Below are positions 45,610 to 54,116 of a stretch of 64,000 bases of DNA, piece by piece (within the stretch, counting starts at the first letter, position 1; each line of letters starts with the position of its first letter). The stretch is from Pseudomonas vancouverensis (GTDB lineage Bacteria; Pseudomonadota; Gammaproteobacteria; Pseudomonadales; Pseudomonadaceae), in assembly GCF_004348895.1 (NCBI RefSeq), contig NZ_RRZK01000022.1:46415-110414 (forward strand), in the 5' to 3' direction. Both the position numbers and the translations under genes were made by a program. The notes under the pieces were generated by a model, which worked only from the letters and a program-made list of their open reading frames with translations, ran no database searches and had not been told where the DNA came from.

Positions 45610-45711
45610 TTTGACCGAGCCCTGGCTGAGAAACGCCGACTGCACGGCCGAAAGCCCCAGGCTGTGCGGGTTGCGTGCTCAAACTACCCAGCTATTGAAA
45701 GGTGCCAATAG
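45610..45711 (+). pseudogene. Possible transposase C-terminal remnant
   Basis: An open frame without a start reads FDRALAEKRRLHGRKPQ and then AVRVA before ending in TAG. The basic, helical character resembles the tail of a DNA-binding or transposase protein. It stops 48 bases before the first cluster of 19-bp repeats, the arrangement of a transposase gene next to its element's end. The family is not recognised. Confidence 0.35.
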
Positions 45712-45758
45712 CGCTTTAGATAGGGGGGGCTTCGTGACAATCATAATCCAGGGGCCGC

Positions 45759-45804
45759 TTTTAAAAGATTCAGCCACTTTTAAAAGATTCAGCAATTTTT
45801 AAAG
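45759..45804 (+). repeat. 19-bp-period repeat cluster 1 (three units)
   Basis: TTTTAAA motifs start at 45759, 45778 and 45797, exactly 19 bases apart, with unit consensus TTTTAAAAGATTCAGCCAC. The first two units are almost identical; the third is shortened after TTTTAAAG. Confidence 0.7.
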
Positions 45805-45874
45805 TGTTATAACTACAACATCCTAATAATACGGGCTGCGCGGCTGTAACCGCCATAATAGTGGGTCTGACCAG

Positions 45875-45902
45875 TTTTAAAGGTTTCAATCATTTTTAAA
45901 AG
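45875..45902 (+). repeat. 19-bp-period repeat cluster 2 (two units)
   Basis: TTTTAAAGGTTTCAATCAT followed by TTTTAAAAG; motif starts at 45875 and 45894, again 19 bases apart. It is preceded by CCAG. Confidence 0.65.
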
Positions 45903-46371
45903 CTTCTTTAAATGGGGTATCAAGAACAACCAGTTGTCAGCCCATAAGAAATACTCTTGAAATCCAGAACTGTAGGTGGTTTTATAATGAAGCTTCTTCG
46001 AAGCTTCAGTCTGGAATACACCTTTAGATACGCTCCTTTTGCCTATAAAGCGTTATTCTCCACGCTTGAATATCTCTGAGTTGGCATATCGGTCGCTCGC
46101 TCCAATGTTTATCCACGCAATGCACGCCGGTGTTACACGCCTCAACCAAGCTTAGCCTTCGCGGCGCAGGCGAGGTTTACACTACCTAGGTGTAGCTTCC
46201 GGGTTGCTGTCCTGATATTCGATCTTTCTGGATCTTCGCGTACCGGTCGATGAGATTGGAAAGTTCTGATGCGAACGATTGAACCTACGCGGCCAAGCAC
46301 ATATTGCGAGCGATTTTTAGGTTTCAGAAAATCACAATCCCTCGTTTTCATTAGGCTACAGACGGGGTCAT

Positions 46372-46399
46372 TTTTAAAGGTTTCAGCCAGTTTTAAAAG
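46372..46399 (+). repeat. 19-bp-period repeat cluster 3 (two units)
   Basis: TTTTAAAGGTTTCAGCCAG followed by TTTTAAAAG; motif starts at 46372 and 46391, 19 bases apart. The layout matches cluster 2, about 500 bases away. Confidence 0.65.
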
Positions 46400-46836
46400 A
46401 GGTCGTGCATTCGGGCTCTTTATTGTACTGGGGCAACCTGCTCGAAATGGGCGCTTACCAGGATGCGTGGAAGCATTTCTATGCGGCATACGGCGTCCAA
46501 AACTAACAAAAAAGTAGTCATACCATGTGTTAGGGCCTATTCCGCCAGATTAAAAAGCACTGAAATGGCGTTCTCCGAGAGTGAGGAATGTTCGCAGAGG
46601 CACGGCCTACAAGGCTTTCGAAACAAAAATGGGTCGCGCCACTTCAGGCGCCATCTTTAGGGGGGGGCCACACGAGCGCTGCGCTGGTGAGCTTCAAGTC
46701 TGCCCACACACGACCCCAGTATCTCCATACGAAGGTACGCATAATGTATATTATGTTAAATCCTTTATCTGGGCTACTGAGCTGATTGGTCAGTCCCCGG
46801 AACTCATGCGACCTACTACGGCAACTTCAGCAATCG

Positions 46837-47288
46837 CTATTTGATGCGACTGCAGACATCTCTTCGCTGAACCCATTGATTTCGATTACGGTGGGTCAAC
46901 ATCCACCTCTGACATTCCTGGCTTACGCATTTCTCGGAAGTGGAATCAGCTCCCAGTGACCTGGCCAGCATCACAGCTTGAAGGATCTCGGCGACACGTC
47001 CATCCGATGCTTCTACTTGCCCGAGGATCTTTTCAGCTGCGCGGATGATACGTCTGTAGTCAGAGGATTCGAGATTGGCCTTGTCCCGATTCTTGGCATC
47101 GACGAAATGGCCGGCGCTGTCATGTTTGGTCTTTGCATCTGTCCATGCGCAGACACAACATCGCTGGCCAGATCCGCTAGGACATATTCCCCGTAACCGC
47201 GTTCACGACGCCCTCCTCGGTCAGCCACAGGGTCCAAGTCTCTCCAGAAAATCTCCCACTTCCTGGATTCTGAGTGATCGTAAGCATC
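46837..47288 (-). pseudogene. Frameshifted ORF of unknown function
   Basis: On the minus strand a frame starts at 47288 with MLTITQNPGSGRF and stays protein-like through ETWTLWLTEEGVVNAVTG until a stop. A second frame then continues with DAKTKHDSAGHFVDAKNRDK, IIRAAEKILGQVEASDGRVA and EILQAVMLARSLGADSTSEK to a TAG at 46837. Together they suggest one gene broken by at least one frameshift. No family is recognised. Confidence 0.35.
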
Positions 47289-47357
47289 GGTATTAATTGA
47301 TTTTTTCTGATTTCTTGCTTGACGACTCAACCGTAAAACACGTTTAATTCCGCCGCG

Positions 47358-47433
47358 GCCCAGATAGCTCAGTCGGTAGAGCAGGGGATTGAAAATCCCC
47401 GTGTCGGCGGTTCGATTCCGTCTCTGGGCACCA
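47358..47433 (+). tRNA. tRNA-Phe (GAA)
   Basis: 76 bases with an encoded CCA end. The acceptor stem pairs GCCCAGA with TCTGGGC; the D-arm is GCTCAGTCGGTAGAGC; the anticodon stem-loop is GGGGATTGAAAATCCCC with GAA at 47391-47393; the T-arm is GGCGGTTCGATTCCGTC. All arms are intact. A rho-independent terminator follows. Confidence 0.97.
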
Positions 47434-47441
47434 TTATTGCT

Positions 47442-47476
47442 AAACCCCTGACTCCCTATGGCTTCAGGGGTTTTTT
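47442..47476 (+). terminator. Rho-independent terminator of tRNA-Phe
   Basis: AAACCCCTGA pairs with TCAGGGGTTT around a 12-base loop, followed by TTTTTTA. It ends the tRNA transcript 9 bases after CCA. Confidence 0.88.
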
Positions 47477-47600
47477 ATTGGTGGGCGCGTAAGCGACGAT
47501 TCGAACCCGACGTCACTCGACATTAGCGCCCTCTCCTGCCCGACCTCCATCGCACAATCCAAGTCCATGAAGCTGGAAATTTGACGGTGTCTTTCCACGT

Positions 47601-49496
47601 TCAACCAGGTCGTGAAATACCGTGATGCCGAAGTTTTCGATAGAGCGTATTACGGCTGATCCCCAGACGTGCGGCGACATGAGCGATATGCCAGTGTTCC
47701 GCCTCAATTAACTTCAGCAGCGTCTGCCGTTCTGATTCTCCAAGCGGATTCTCGGTCAGCGTGTCTGTCGCGGGAGCTGCCGGCAGTAGCTCCGCCAAGT
47801 CGTCCAGAGTGACACGCCCTTCCAACGCCAACGCTACCAACGTGCGTAGACAGGTACGCAGTTGCCGGACATTGCCCGGCCACGGTTGCTTCAATAACCG
47901 GTCTCTGACGCCCGCCTCCAGGCGAATCCGCGTACCTTTTGATTCTTCGCGCAGAAGCAGGTCGAGCAAACTGCCCTTGTCTGATCGTTCGCGCAGCGGT
48001 GGGAGCTGCACGGTGAAACCGGCAATTCGGTAAAAAAGGTCTTCACGAAAGCGCCCTTCAGATACACAGGCCTGCAGATCCTGGTGGCTGGCACTGACAA
48101 GGCGTACGTCGAGTGGACGCGCCGTCGCACCACCTAAGGGTACGACCTGACGCTCCTCAAGCACCCTCAGCAGGCGAGTCTGTAACGCCAGCGGCATATC
48201 GGCGATTTCATCGAGAAACAGAACGCCGCCGTGGGCCTGCTCCAGCTTGCCGATCATTCCGTCCTTGCGGGCTCCGGTAAAGCTGCCGCCGCGATAGCCG
48301 AACAGCTCGCTTTCGATCAGCGTTTCTGGAATCGCCGCGCAATTGATCGCCACAAAAGGTTGGCTCGCTCTGGCGCTGGCACGATGCAGCGCCGCCGCAA
48401 AGGCTTCTTTGCCGGTACCGGTTTCGCCCTGTAGAAATACCGGCACGTCGCGTTCCAGAACACGTAAAGCGCGGGCAAAACCGCGTTGCAGGCGCGGGTC
48501 TTCCAGGCACACGTGCTCGTCGTTGATTGTGGACGTTGAGGGAGTGACCAAGGGCGCTTGGTGCACGGGTTCTCGCAGCTGTCCGTAAAGAAGGCGTCCG
48601 TCCATCAGCCGCATTGGCCAACAGACACTCGGCTGGGCGCTGGCCTGACTCATCACCTGATCGAGGGGTGTTTCGAGCAGCATCGTCAGGGATTGCCCAA
48701 GCACCTGGTCACGGCTGAGGCCCAGCAGATCCAGCGCAGCCTGATTGATTGAACAAATACGGGCGTTCTCATCGAAACTGAGCAGACCTTCACCGAGCAG
48801 CCCAACGAAGCCCGCTTCTGGATGGAAGCGCAGCAAGTACCGCTGCGGATCATGCCCCAGGAAAAAACAGCTCTCGATCAACCTGGCGGACAGGTTGGTC
48901 AATGCCATGGCCTGGAAGTGTTGCTGAAGGCTATGGTCATCCCTCACAGAGGAAAGGTTGAGCACAGCGAGCAACTCTCCTCTGGCATCAAATATCGGGC
49001 TGGCCGAACAGGTCAGGCCAACGTGCTTGCCACGGAAATGCTCATCACGGCGGATGGTGACGTGCTTTCGCTCGACCAGGCAGGTGCCGACACCGTTGGT
49101 GCCTTCGCAATCTTCACTCCATACCGAACCCAGCCACAGCCCCGAACGCTGAAACTCCGCACGTTCGGATTCGTTGAACACACTGTCGATGGCCACTCCG
49201 CGAGCATCGGTGAGTAGAACAACGTGGCCATCGCGTCCGAGTTGTTGGTGCAAGTTGCCCATCTGCCAATGCGCCACAGCGATGATGTGTTCCAGTGGCG
49301 CGCGGTGATCCTGCAAGCGTGGATGCTCAACCACATTAGGCGCGCGGCGGCTGGCGGGATCGAGCTGATACTGATCCAGGCACCGGCGCCAGGATCGTGT
49401 GATGGCCAGGTCAGCCGCAGGGCCGTGATTGGCGATAGTGCCCTGCACGGCTTGTAGCACTTGTTGTGCGTGGGCGTTGATCAAGGCCGGCTTCAT
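47601..49496 (-). CDS. Sigma-54-dependent AcoR-like activator
   Basis: 631-residue enhancer-binding protein. A GAF domain (about 70-200) and a PAS-type domain (about 230-290) precede the AAA+ domain with GETGTGKEAFA (about 358), the sigma-54 contact loop GGSFTGA, and LFLDEIADMPL. A Fis-type HTH closes the protein (WHIAHVAARLGISRNTLYRKLR). The architecture is that of AcoR, the acetoin-catabolism activator. It is divergent from a flavin monooxygenase with a good -24/-12 promoter, and should activate that gene in response to a small-molecule ligand of the GAF domain. Confidence 0.92.
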   Translation of the reverse strand: MKPALINAHAQQVLQAVQGTIANHGPAADLAITRSWRRCLDQYQLDPASRRAPNVVEHPRLQDHRAPLEHIIAVAHWQMGNLHQQLGRDGHVVLLTDARGVAIDSVFNESERAEFQRSGLWLGSVWSEDCEGTNGVGTCLVERKHVTIRRDEHFRGKHVGLTCSASPIFDARGELLAVLNLSSVRDDHSLQQHFQAMALTNLSARLIESCFFLGHDPQRYLLRFHPEAGFVGLLGEGLLSFDENARICSINQAALDLLGLSRDQVLGQSLTMLLETPLDQVMSQASAQPSVCWPMRLMDGRLLYGQLREPVHQAPLVTPSTSTINDEHVCLEDPRLQRGFARALRVLERDVPVFLQGETGTGKEAFAAALHRASARASQPFVAINCAAIPETLIESELFGYRGGSFTGARKDGMIGKLEQAHGGVLFLDEIADMPLALQTRLLRVLEERQVVPLGGATARPLDVRLVSASHQDLQACVSEGRFREDLFYRIAGFTVQLPPLRERSDKGSLLDLLLREESKGTRIRLEAGVRDRLLKQPWPGNVRQLRTCLRTLVALALEGRVTLDDLAELLPAAPATDTLTENPLGESERQTLLKLIEAEHWHIAHVAARLGISRNTLYRKLRHHGISRPG

Positions 49497-49580
49497 TGTT
49501 CTTGTTCTCCGTTACGGTCAGGACACGGGTCTGTTCGCAGCTTATATGAAAAGACGGCAACGAGCGTTTTTTGCACCGAG

Positions 49581-49631
49581 TGACACTCTGTCATCCCCTA
49601 CTCCCGGATTCGTGACATGAACCTGAGTCAC
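49581..49631. promoter_or_regulatory. Putative activator binding sites upstream of the monooxygenase
   Basis: Two inverted repeats with TGAC half-sites: TGACA-CTC-TGTCA (49581-49593) and GTGAC-N10-GTCAC (49612-49631). They lie 50-115 bases upstream of the -24/-12 promoter, the usual position of enhancers for AcoR-type activators. Confidence 0.65.
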
Positions 49632-49681
49632 AGCCTGAGCAGTAATGCGGCAGCCGCTCTGCAACAAGGCTTTCATGAAGA

Positions 49682-49697
49682 TGGCCCGGGCCTTGCT
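49682..49697 (+). promoter_or_regulatory. Sigma-54 (-24/-12) promoter
   Basis: TGGCCCGGGCCTTGCT fits the TGGCAYR-N4-TTGCW consensus, with GG and GC exactly ten bases apart. It lies 45 bases before the monooxygenase ATG and opposite a sigma-54 activator gene. Confidence 0.82.
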
Positions 49698-49741
49698 CTT
49701 GGACAAGTCGTTACAAAAACAACAAGAACGGGAGAAGCCCC

Positions 49742-51565
49742 ATGAACATTGCTATCGATACACCTTTGCAAACGCCGACTGATCAACTCGCGGCGTGGGT
49801 CGCAAGGCTCAACGATCGCCTCATCCAGCGTGATTTGGACGGCACACTGGAACTGTTTGCCGAAGAGTGTCACTGGCGTGACCTGCTGCTTTTCAGCTGG
49901 AACCTGGTGACCTTGGAGGGCAAGCCTGCCATCCGTGACATGCTCGAAACGCGCCTCGACCAGACGCGCCCTGAGGGATGGAAACTGGAAGGTGAAGCGA
50001 CGCTCAATAACGGTGTTCTCGAAGGCTGGATCAGCCTGGAAACCGAGGCGGCGCGTGGTAAAGGCTACGTGCGTCTGAAGGACGGCCTGTGCTGGACGCT
50101 GCTGACGACCATGCGCGAGCTCAAAGGCTTTGAAGAACCCAGCGGCCGCCGCCGTCCCATGGGTGCCAGTCATGGGCACGCCCACACCGACAAACGCAAC
50201 TGGCTGGAGCGCCGACGCGATGAAGAAGCTTCGCTCGGCATCACCACCCAACCCTATTGCCTGATCGTCGGTGGCGGCCAAGGCGGGCTGGGCCTCGCTG
50301 CGCGGCTCAAGCGATTGGGCGTGCCAACCTTGATCGTCGACAAGGCTGAACGGCCTGGTGATCAGTGGCGTGGTCGCTACAAGTCACTGTGCCTGCACGA
50401 CCCTGTCTGGTACGACCACATGCCTTACCTGCCCTTCCCCGATCACTGGCCGGTGTTCACCCCAAAAGACCAGATTGGCGACTGGCTGGAAATGTACACC
50501 AAGGTCATGGAGCTCAATTATTGGCCGCGCACGGAATGCGTGAGCGCCAGCTTTGACGAGCAAAGCGGCACCTGGAAGGTTGAAGTGCAGCGCGATGGCG
50601 AGCGTGTGACATTACAGCCTGCACAGCTAATCCTCGCCACCGGCATGTCTGGTGTTCCTAATGTTCCTGTTTATCCGGGTGCCGAGGTCTTCAAAGGCCA
50701 GCAGCATCATTCCAGCCGCCATCCCGGTGGAGACGCCTGGAGCGGCAAGCGTGCGGTGGTCATCGGTGCGAACAATTCGGCCCACGACATCTGCGCCGAC
50801 CTGGTGGAGAACGGCGCCGAGGTGACCATGGTGCAGCGCTCGAGCACCCACATCGTGCGTTCCGACAGCTTGATGGAACTGGTCTTCGGCGGGCTCTACT
50901 CTGAAGACGCCCTGGAGACAGGGTTGACCACGGACAAGGCTGACATGCTGTTCGCCTCGATCCCCTACAAGGTGATGCCAAGCTTTCACCAACCCGTCTT
51001 TGACGCAATCAAGGAACGTGACAAGGACTTCTACGAGCGCCTGGCCAAGGCCGGTTTCATGCTCGACTTCGGTGACGACGAGTCTGGTCTTTTCATGAAG
51101 TACGTACGCCGTGGCTCTGGTTACTACATCGACGTCGGCGCTTCTGAACTGATCGCCAATGGCACAATCAAGCTCAAGAGCGCCCCTGGACTGGGTGTCG
51201 AACGCATTGAAGCGGATGCCGTTGTACTCAACGATGGCAGCCGGCTACCGGCCGATCTGATCGTATACGCCACGGGCTATGGCTCAATGAATGGTTGGGC
51301 GGCGAAACTGATTTCCCAGGAAGTCGCTGACAAGGTCGGCCGCTGCTGGGGCTTGGGTTCTGGAACCACCAATGACCCTGGCCCTTATGAGGGCGAACTG
51401 CGGAACATGTGGAAGCCAACCCAGCAGGAAAACCTCTGGTTCCACGGTGGCAACCTGCATCAGTCCCGGCATTATTCGCTGTATCTGGCGCTGCAGTTGA
51501 AAGCGCGCTTCGAAGGTCTAGACACATCCGTCTATGGCCTTGCCGAGAGTCACCACACTGGCTGA
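49742..51565 (+). CDS. Flavin-containing monooxygenase with N-terminal NTF2-like domain
   Basis: 607 residues. The N-terminal 140 or so residues form a SnoaL/NTF2-like domain (RLNDRLIQRDLDGTLELFAEECHWRDLL). The rest is an FAD/NADPH monooxygenase: FAD site IVGGGQGGLGLAARL (about 174-188), the FMO-type FKGQQHHSSRH, and NADPH site VVIGANNSAHDIC. Such class B enzymes oxygenate ketones, amines or sulfur compounds. Expression should depend on sigma-54 and the divergent activator, suggesting induction by a substrate. GGGAGAAG precedes the ATG. Confidence 0.88.
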   Translation: MNIAIDTPLQTPTDQLAAWVARLNDRLIQRDLDGTLELFAEECHWRDLLLFSWNLVTLEGKPAIRDMLETRLDQTRPEGWKLEGEATLNNGVLEGWISLETEAARGKGYVRLKDGLCWTLLTTMRELKGFEEPSGRRRPMGASHGHAHTDKRNWLERRRDEEASLGITTQPYCLIVGGGQGGLGLAARLKRLGVPTLIVDKAERPGDQWRGRYKSLCLHDPVWYDHMPYLPFPDHWPVFTPKDQIGDWLEMYTKVMELNYWPRTECVSASFDEQSGTWKVEVQRDGERVTLQPAQLILATGMSGVPNVPVYPGAEVFKGQQHHSSRHPGGDAWSGKRAVVIGANNSAHDICADLVENGAEVTMVQRSSTHIVRSDSLMELVFGGLYSEDALETGLTTDKADMLFASIPYKVMPSFHQPVFDAIKERDKDFYERLAKAGFMLDFGDDESGLFMKYVRRGSGYYIDVGASELIANGTIKLKSAPGLGVERIEADAVVLNDGSRLPADLIVYATGYGSMNGWAAKLISQEVADKVGRCWGLGSGTTNDPGPYEGELRNMWKPTQQENLWFHGGNLHQSRHYSLYLALQLKARFEGLDTSVYGLAESHHTG

Positions 51566-51633
51566 GTCAAAGGGCGCCCGGCCTAGGTTGGGCGCCTCTT
51601 CACGGAACTCGATTCGCTGCAAGCGGCAGCCGA

Positions 51634-52407
51634 TCAAGCAGCCCTTTCCAAGGCATCGAGCAAGCCAAAATACTCTCGCGATAGCTTATGACCAGGGGCC
51701 AGGTGAATGATGGGCACCGAGACTTCGTGAGATTCGCGCATTTTAACGGAGCTGCTCAGGTACACCGGCAACACGGGTAAACCTTCCGCCAACAGCTCAT
51801 TCACCAAGGCGTGATGCAAACCGGTTTGCCCAGCGAACTGATTGACCACCACCCCTTCTACTTTCAAGGACTCATTGTGATCCAGTCGTAGCTCCTCTAC
51901 CTGCGCAATGACACGGTACAGGGCCTGGCGAGAAAAGCTGTCGCAATCGAACGGGATCAGCAGGCTGTCCGCCGCCACCAAGGCGCTGAACGTGTAAAAG
52001 TTGAGTGAAGGCGGCGTATCGATATAGATGCGCTCGTAATCTTCGGACAGTTCAACCAGGAGCTTTCGCAGCTTATTGATCTTGTATTTGGATTCGAGCT
52101 TCGACTGCAGGTCAGTCAGATCGGAACAGGCCGTCACCAAGTGAAGATTGTCGTAAGAGGTCTGCGTGATGACCACTCGATTTCTTCTTCCTTCGAAACC
52201 ACCAGAGAGTGTCTGCCGGAAAAAGTCGGCGATCCCCGCTGGAACGCTTTCGTTGAGCAGGCCCGTCAAATAATGAGTCGAATTGGCCTGGGGATCGAGA
52301 TCCACCAGCAATGTTCGATAACCCTCGGCAGCGCTCGCAGCGGCAAGGTTGCAGGCGATGCTCGATTTTCCAACGCCACCTTTCTGATTGAACACAACAC
52401 GACGCAT
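51634..52407 (-). CDS. ParA/Soj-family ATPase (orphan)
   Basis: 257-residue ParA-type ATPase with the deviant Walker [18 protein letters not shown] (6-22), Walker A' [12 protein letters not shown], and [13 protein letters not shown]. The start [11 protein letters not shown] at 52407 gives the usual beginning; an in-frame extension to 52470 lacks a ribosome site. There is no parB or parS-like cluster nearby, so it is an orphan, as many chromosomal pseudomonad ParA homologues are. It may position a protein complex or share work with another ParB. Confidence 0.88.
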   Translation of the reverse strand: MRRVVFNQKGGVGKSSIACNLAAASAAEGYRTLLVDLDPQANSTHYLTGLLNESVPAGIADFFRQTLSGGFEGRRNRVVITQTSYDNLHLVTACSDLTDLQSKLESKYKINKLRKLLVELSEDYERIYIDTPPSLNFYTFSALVAADSLLIPFDCDSFSRQALYRVIAQVEELRLDHNESLKVEGVVVNQFAGQTGLHHALVNELLAEGLPVLPVYLSSSVKMRESHEVSVPIIHLAPGHKLSREYFGLLDALERAA

Positions 52408-52578
52408 GAGTTTTTTCATCCATGAATACGGCCGGGGGCCGAGTGAGGAAGATGTAAGAATTCGTGTCAATTCTATGACCGTAATATTTCATTATTACGA
52501 CAGTCTCCAGTGTAGACACTGATCTAGAGCGGTGCCTCTAAACGGCGTGGTAATAACACATGGGTGCAGCTAACAAAT

Positions 52579-52600
52579 AAGGGCCCTAAAGGGCCCTTTT
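52579..52600. terminator. Rho-independent terminator between parA-like and gntP-like genes
   Basis: AAGGGCCC pairs with GGGCCCTT around a TAAA loop, with TTTT following on the plus strand and TTATTT on the minus strand. It lies 60 bases beyond the gluconate permease stop and is well placed to end its leftward transcript. Confidence 0.78.
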
Positions 52601-52660
52601 GTCTCACACCAGGATCACTTGGTTAGCCAAGGCTCAACGGTCGCGGCCCCGTTTCCTGAC

Positions 52661-54046
52661 TCAAATCACCGTGACAGCCGCATTCAACAGCAACACCACA
52701 ATCAAACCGACCACGGCTACGATGGATTGAACCACTGAAATGGTCTTGGTGGCCTCGCCCATCGTCATGCCGAAGGATTCTTTCACCATCCAGAAGCCCG
52801 CATGGTTCGCATAGTTGAAGAACAGCGAGCCGCAGCCGATGGACAGGGCAAGCAGTGGCAAGTTGAGGCTGGGATCAGCACCTGCAAGCGGCGCCAGCAA
52901 GCCGGCAGCACCCACGATACCTACAGTGGCGGAACCGGTAGATACCGAGAGCAGCATCGCAATCAACCAACCCAGGATCAGCGGAGGGAACGCAGACTGC
53001 TGAGTCAGGTGGACAATGGCATCGCCCACCTTGGCGCTGGTCAGCAGCTCCTGAAAGGCACCACCACCGGCGATGATCATGATGATTGAGGCGATTGGCT
53101 TGAGGCTCTTGCCCAAGGAATCACGCAAGTGCCCCGCATCGCCGCCCCGTGCGAGTACCAGACTGGCCCCGGCGAACAGTACGCCCAGAAGCATGGCGAT
53201 CAGGGGATTACCCAGGAAGCCAGCCATGTGCAGGAACGCATTACCCTTGGGTAATACCATCTCGGCGACGGCATGAATCAGCATCAGGATGGCCGGTAGC
53301 AAGGCTGCCAGCACGCCAAGCCATACGCTGGTGCGTGCTTGATCGTCGGCTTTTTCAGCCAGGGTGAACTGATCCAGCAAAACCTGATCGGGCCGAGTGC
53401 TCATGCGCGGCGAAATGAATGCGCCATAAAGCGGGCCGCCTAAGATCATTGCAGGAATAGCCGCAAGGAAACCATAGAGCATTGTCGGCCCGACCGAGGT
53501 TTTCAGCGCGGCGATGGCCGTCAAGGGGCCAGGGTGCGGCGGTACCATCCCGTGCATGGCTGCAAGTGCGGCAATCACCGGAACACCCACGTACACATAG
53601 GCTGAACCCTTGAAACGAGCCTGGCTTTCCAGCTTTCGCGCCACGCTGAATATCAGCGGCAGCATGATCACCAGGCCCACCTCGAAAAACATGGGAATGC
53701 CAATGACAAATGCAACCATCATCATGGCCCAAGGGATCATCCGATCCGATGTGCGCTTGAGGATGACCTCGGCGATCTGCTCCGTGACGCCTGCGTCAGC
53801 CAGAATTTTGCCCAGCATCGCGCCAAGCGCGATGACGACCCCCACTGCCCCCAGTGTCTTTCCGGCGCCGGTGATCACGTGGGAGACGATGGCTTCCGGC
53901 TCCATACCGGTTGCAAAGCCGACGCCCACGGAAACCACGAGCAAGGCCAGGAGCGGGTGCATTTTGAGGCGCGACACGATGAGCCCCACCAGCACCAGGA
54001 CGCTCACCAATGCGGTCAGTAGGAGGTCTATATCTAAGGGAGTCAT
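52661..54046 (-). CDS. GntP-family gluconate/organic acid permease
   Basis: 461-residue GntP-family symporter with about twelve helices: LVVSVGVGFATGMEPEAIVSHVITGAGKTLGAVGVVIALGAMLGK near the start, PMFFEVGLVIMLPLIF, GMVPPHPGPLTAI, and STGSATVGIVGAAGLLAPL in the second half. It imports gluconate or a related hydroxy acid. It is the last gene of a leftward MFS-amidohydrolase-permease set behind a GntR regulator. ATG at 54046 is chosen because it begins the first helix; a longer frame to 54136 includes an untypical Cys-rich leader. Confidence 0.9.
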   Translation of the reverse strand: MTPLDIDLLLTALVSVLVLVGLIVSRLKMHPLLALLVVSVGVGFATGMEPEAIVSHVITGAGKTLGAVGVVIALGAMLGKILADAGVTEQIAEVILKRTSDRMIPWAMMMVAFVIGIPMFFEVGLVIMLPLIFSVARKLESQARFKGSAYVYVGVPVIAALAAMHGMVPPHPGPLTAIAALKTSVGPTMLYGFLAAIPAMILGGPLYGAFISPRMSTRPDQVLLDQFTLAEKADDQARTSVWLGVLAALLPAILMLIHAVAEMVLPKGNAFLHMAGFLGNPLIAMLLGVLFAGASLVLARGGDAGHLRDSLGKSLKPIASIIMIIAGGGAFQELLTSAKVGDAIVHLTQQSAFPPLILGWLIAMLLSVSTGSATVGIVGAAGLLAPLAGADPSLNLPLLALSIGCGSLFFNYANHAGFWMVKESFGMTMGEATKTISVVQSIVAVVGLIVVLLLNAAVTVI

Positions 54047-54116
54047 GAAAGGATCTCGGTAGGTATTTATTAAAATGGGTGAGATGAATGGACATCTGCG
54101 AATACAGGCACACGTC

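Larger units (their letters stand above)
45481..47357. other. Decayed, AT-rich mobile scar
   Basis: About 1.9 kb with low G+C and no intact gene. It contains three clusters of TTTTAAA repeats spaced 19 bases apart, a possible transposase tail (45610-45711), and a broken ORF (46837-47288). Other open frames are short and lack ribosome sites. It reads as successive insertions and deletions between the integrase and tRNA-Phe. Confidence 0.6.

Noticed and set aside
45481..47357. Short open frames (for example 46463-46660 and 46978-47196) as genes
   Set aside because: They lack ribosome sites, have atypical composition for proteins and overlap repeats or the better minus-strand frame.
47358..47433. 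tRNA-Phe as the attachment site of the integrase at 44071-45480
   Set aside because: The tRNA is intact and its 3' end faces away from the integrase side. No second copy of its 3' part is present in the window, so there is no att pair to support it.
47601..49496. GGSFTGA instead of GAFTGA in the sigma-54 activator as a damaged contact loop
   Set aside because: Ser at this place occurs in AcoR-like activators, and the rest of the loop is normal. With a good -24/-12 promoter next door the protein is most likely active.
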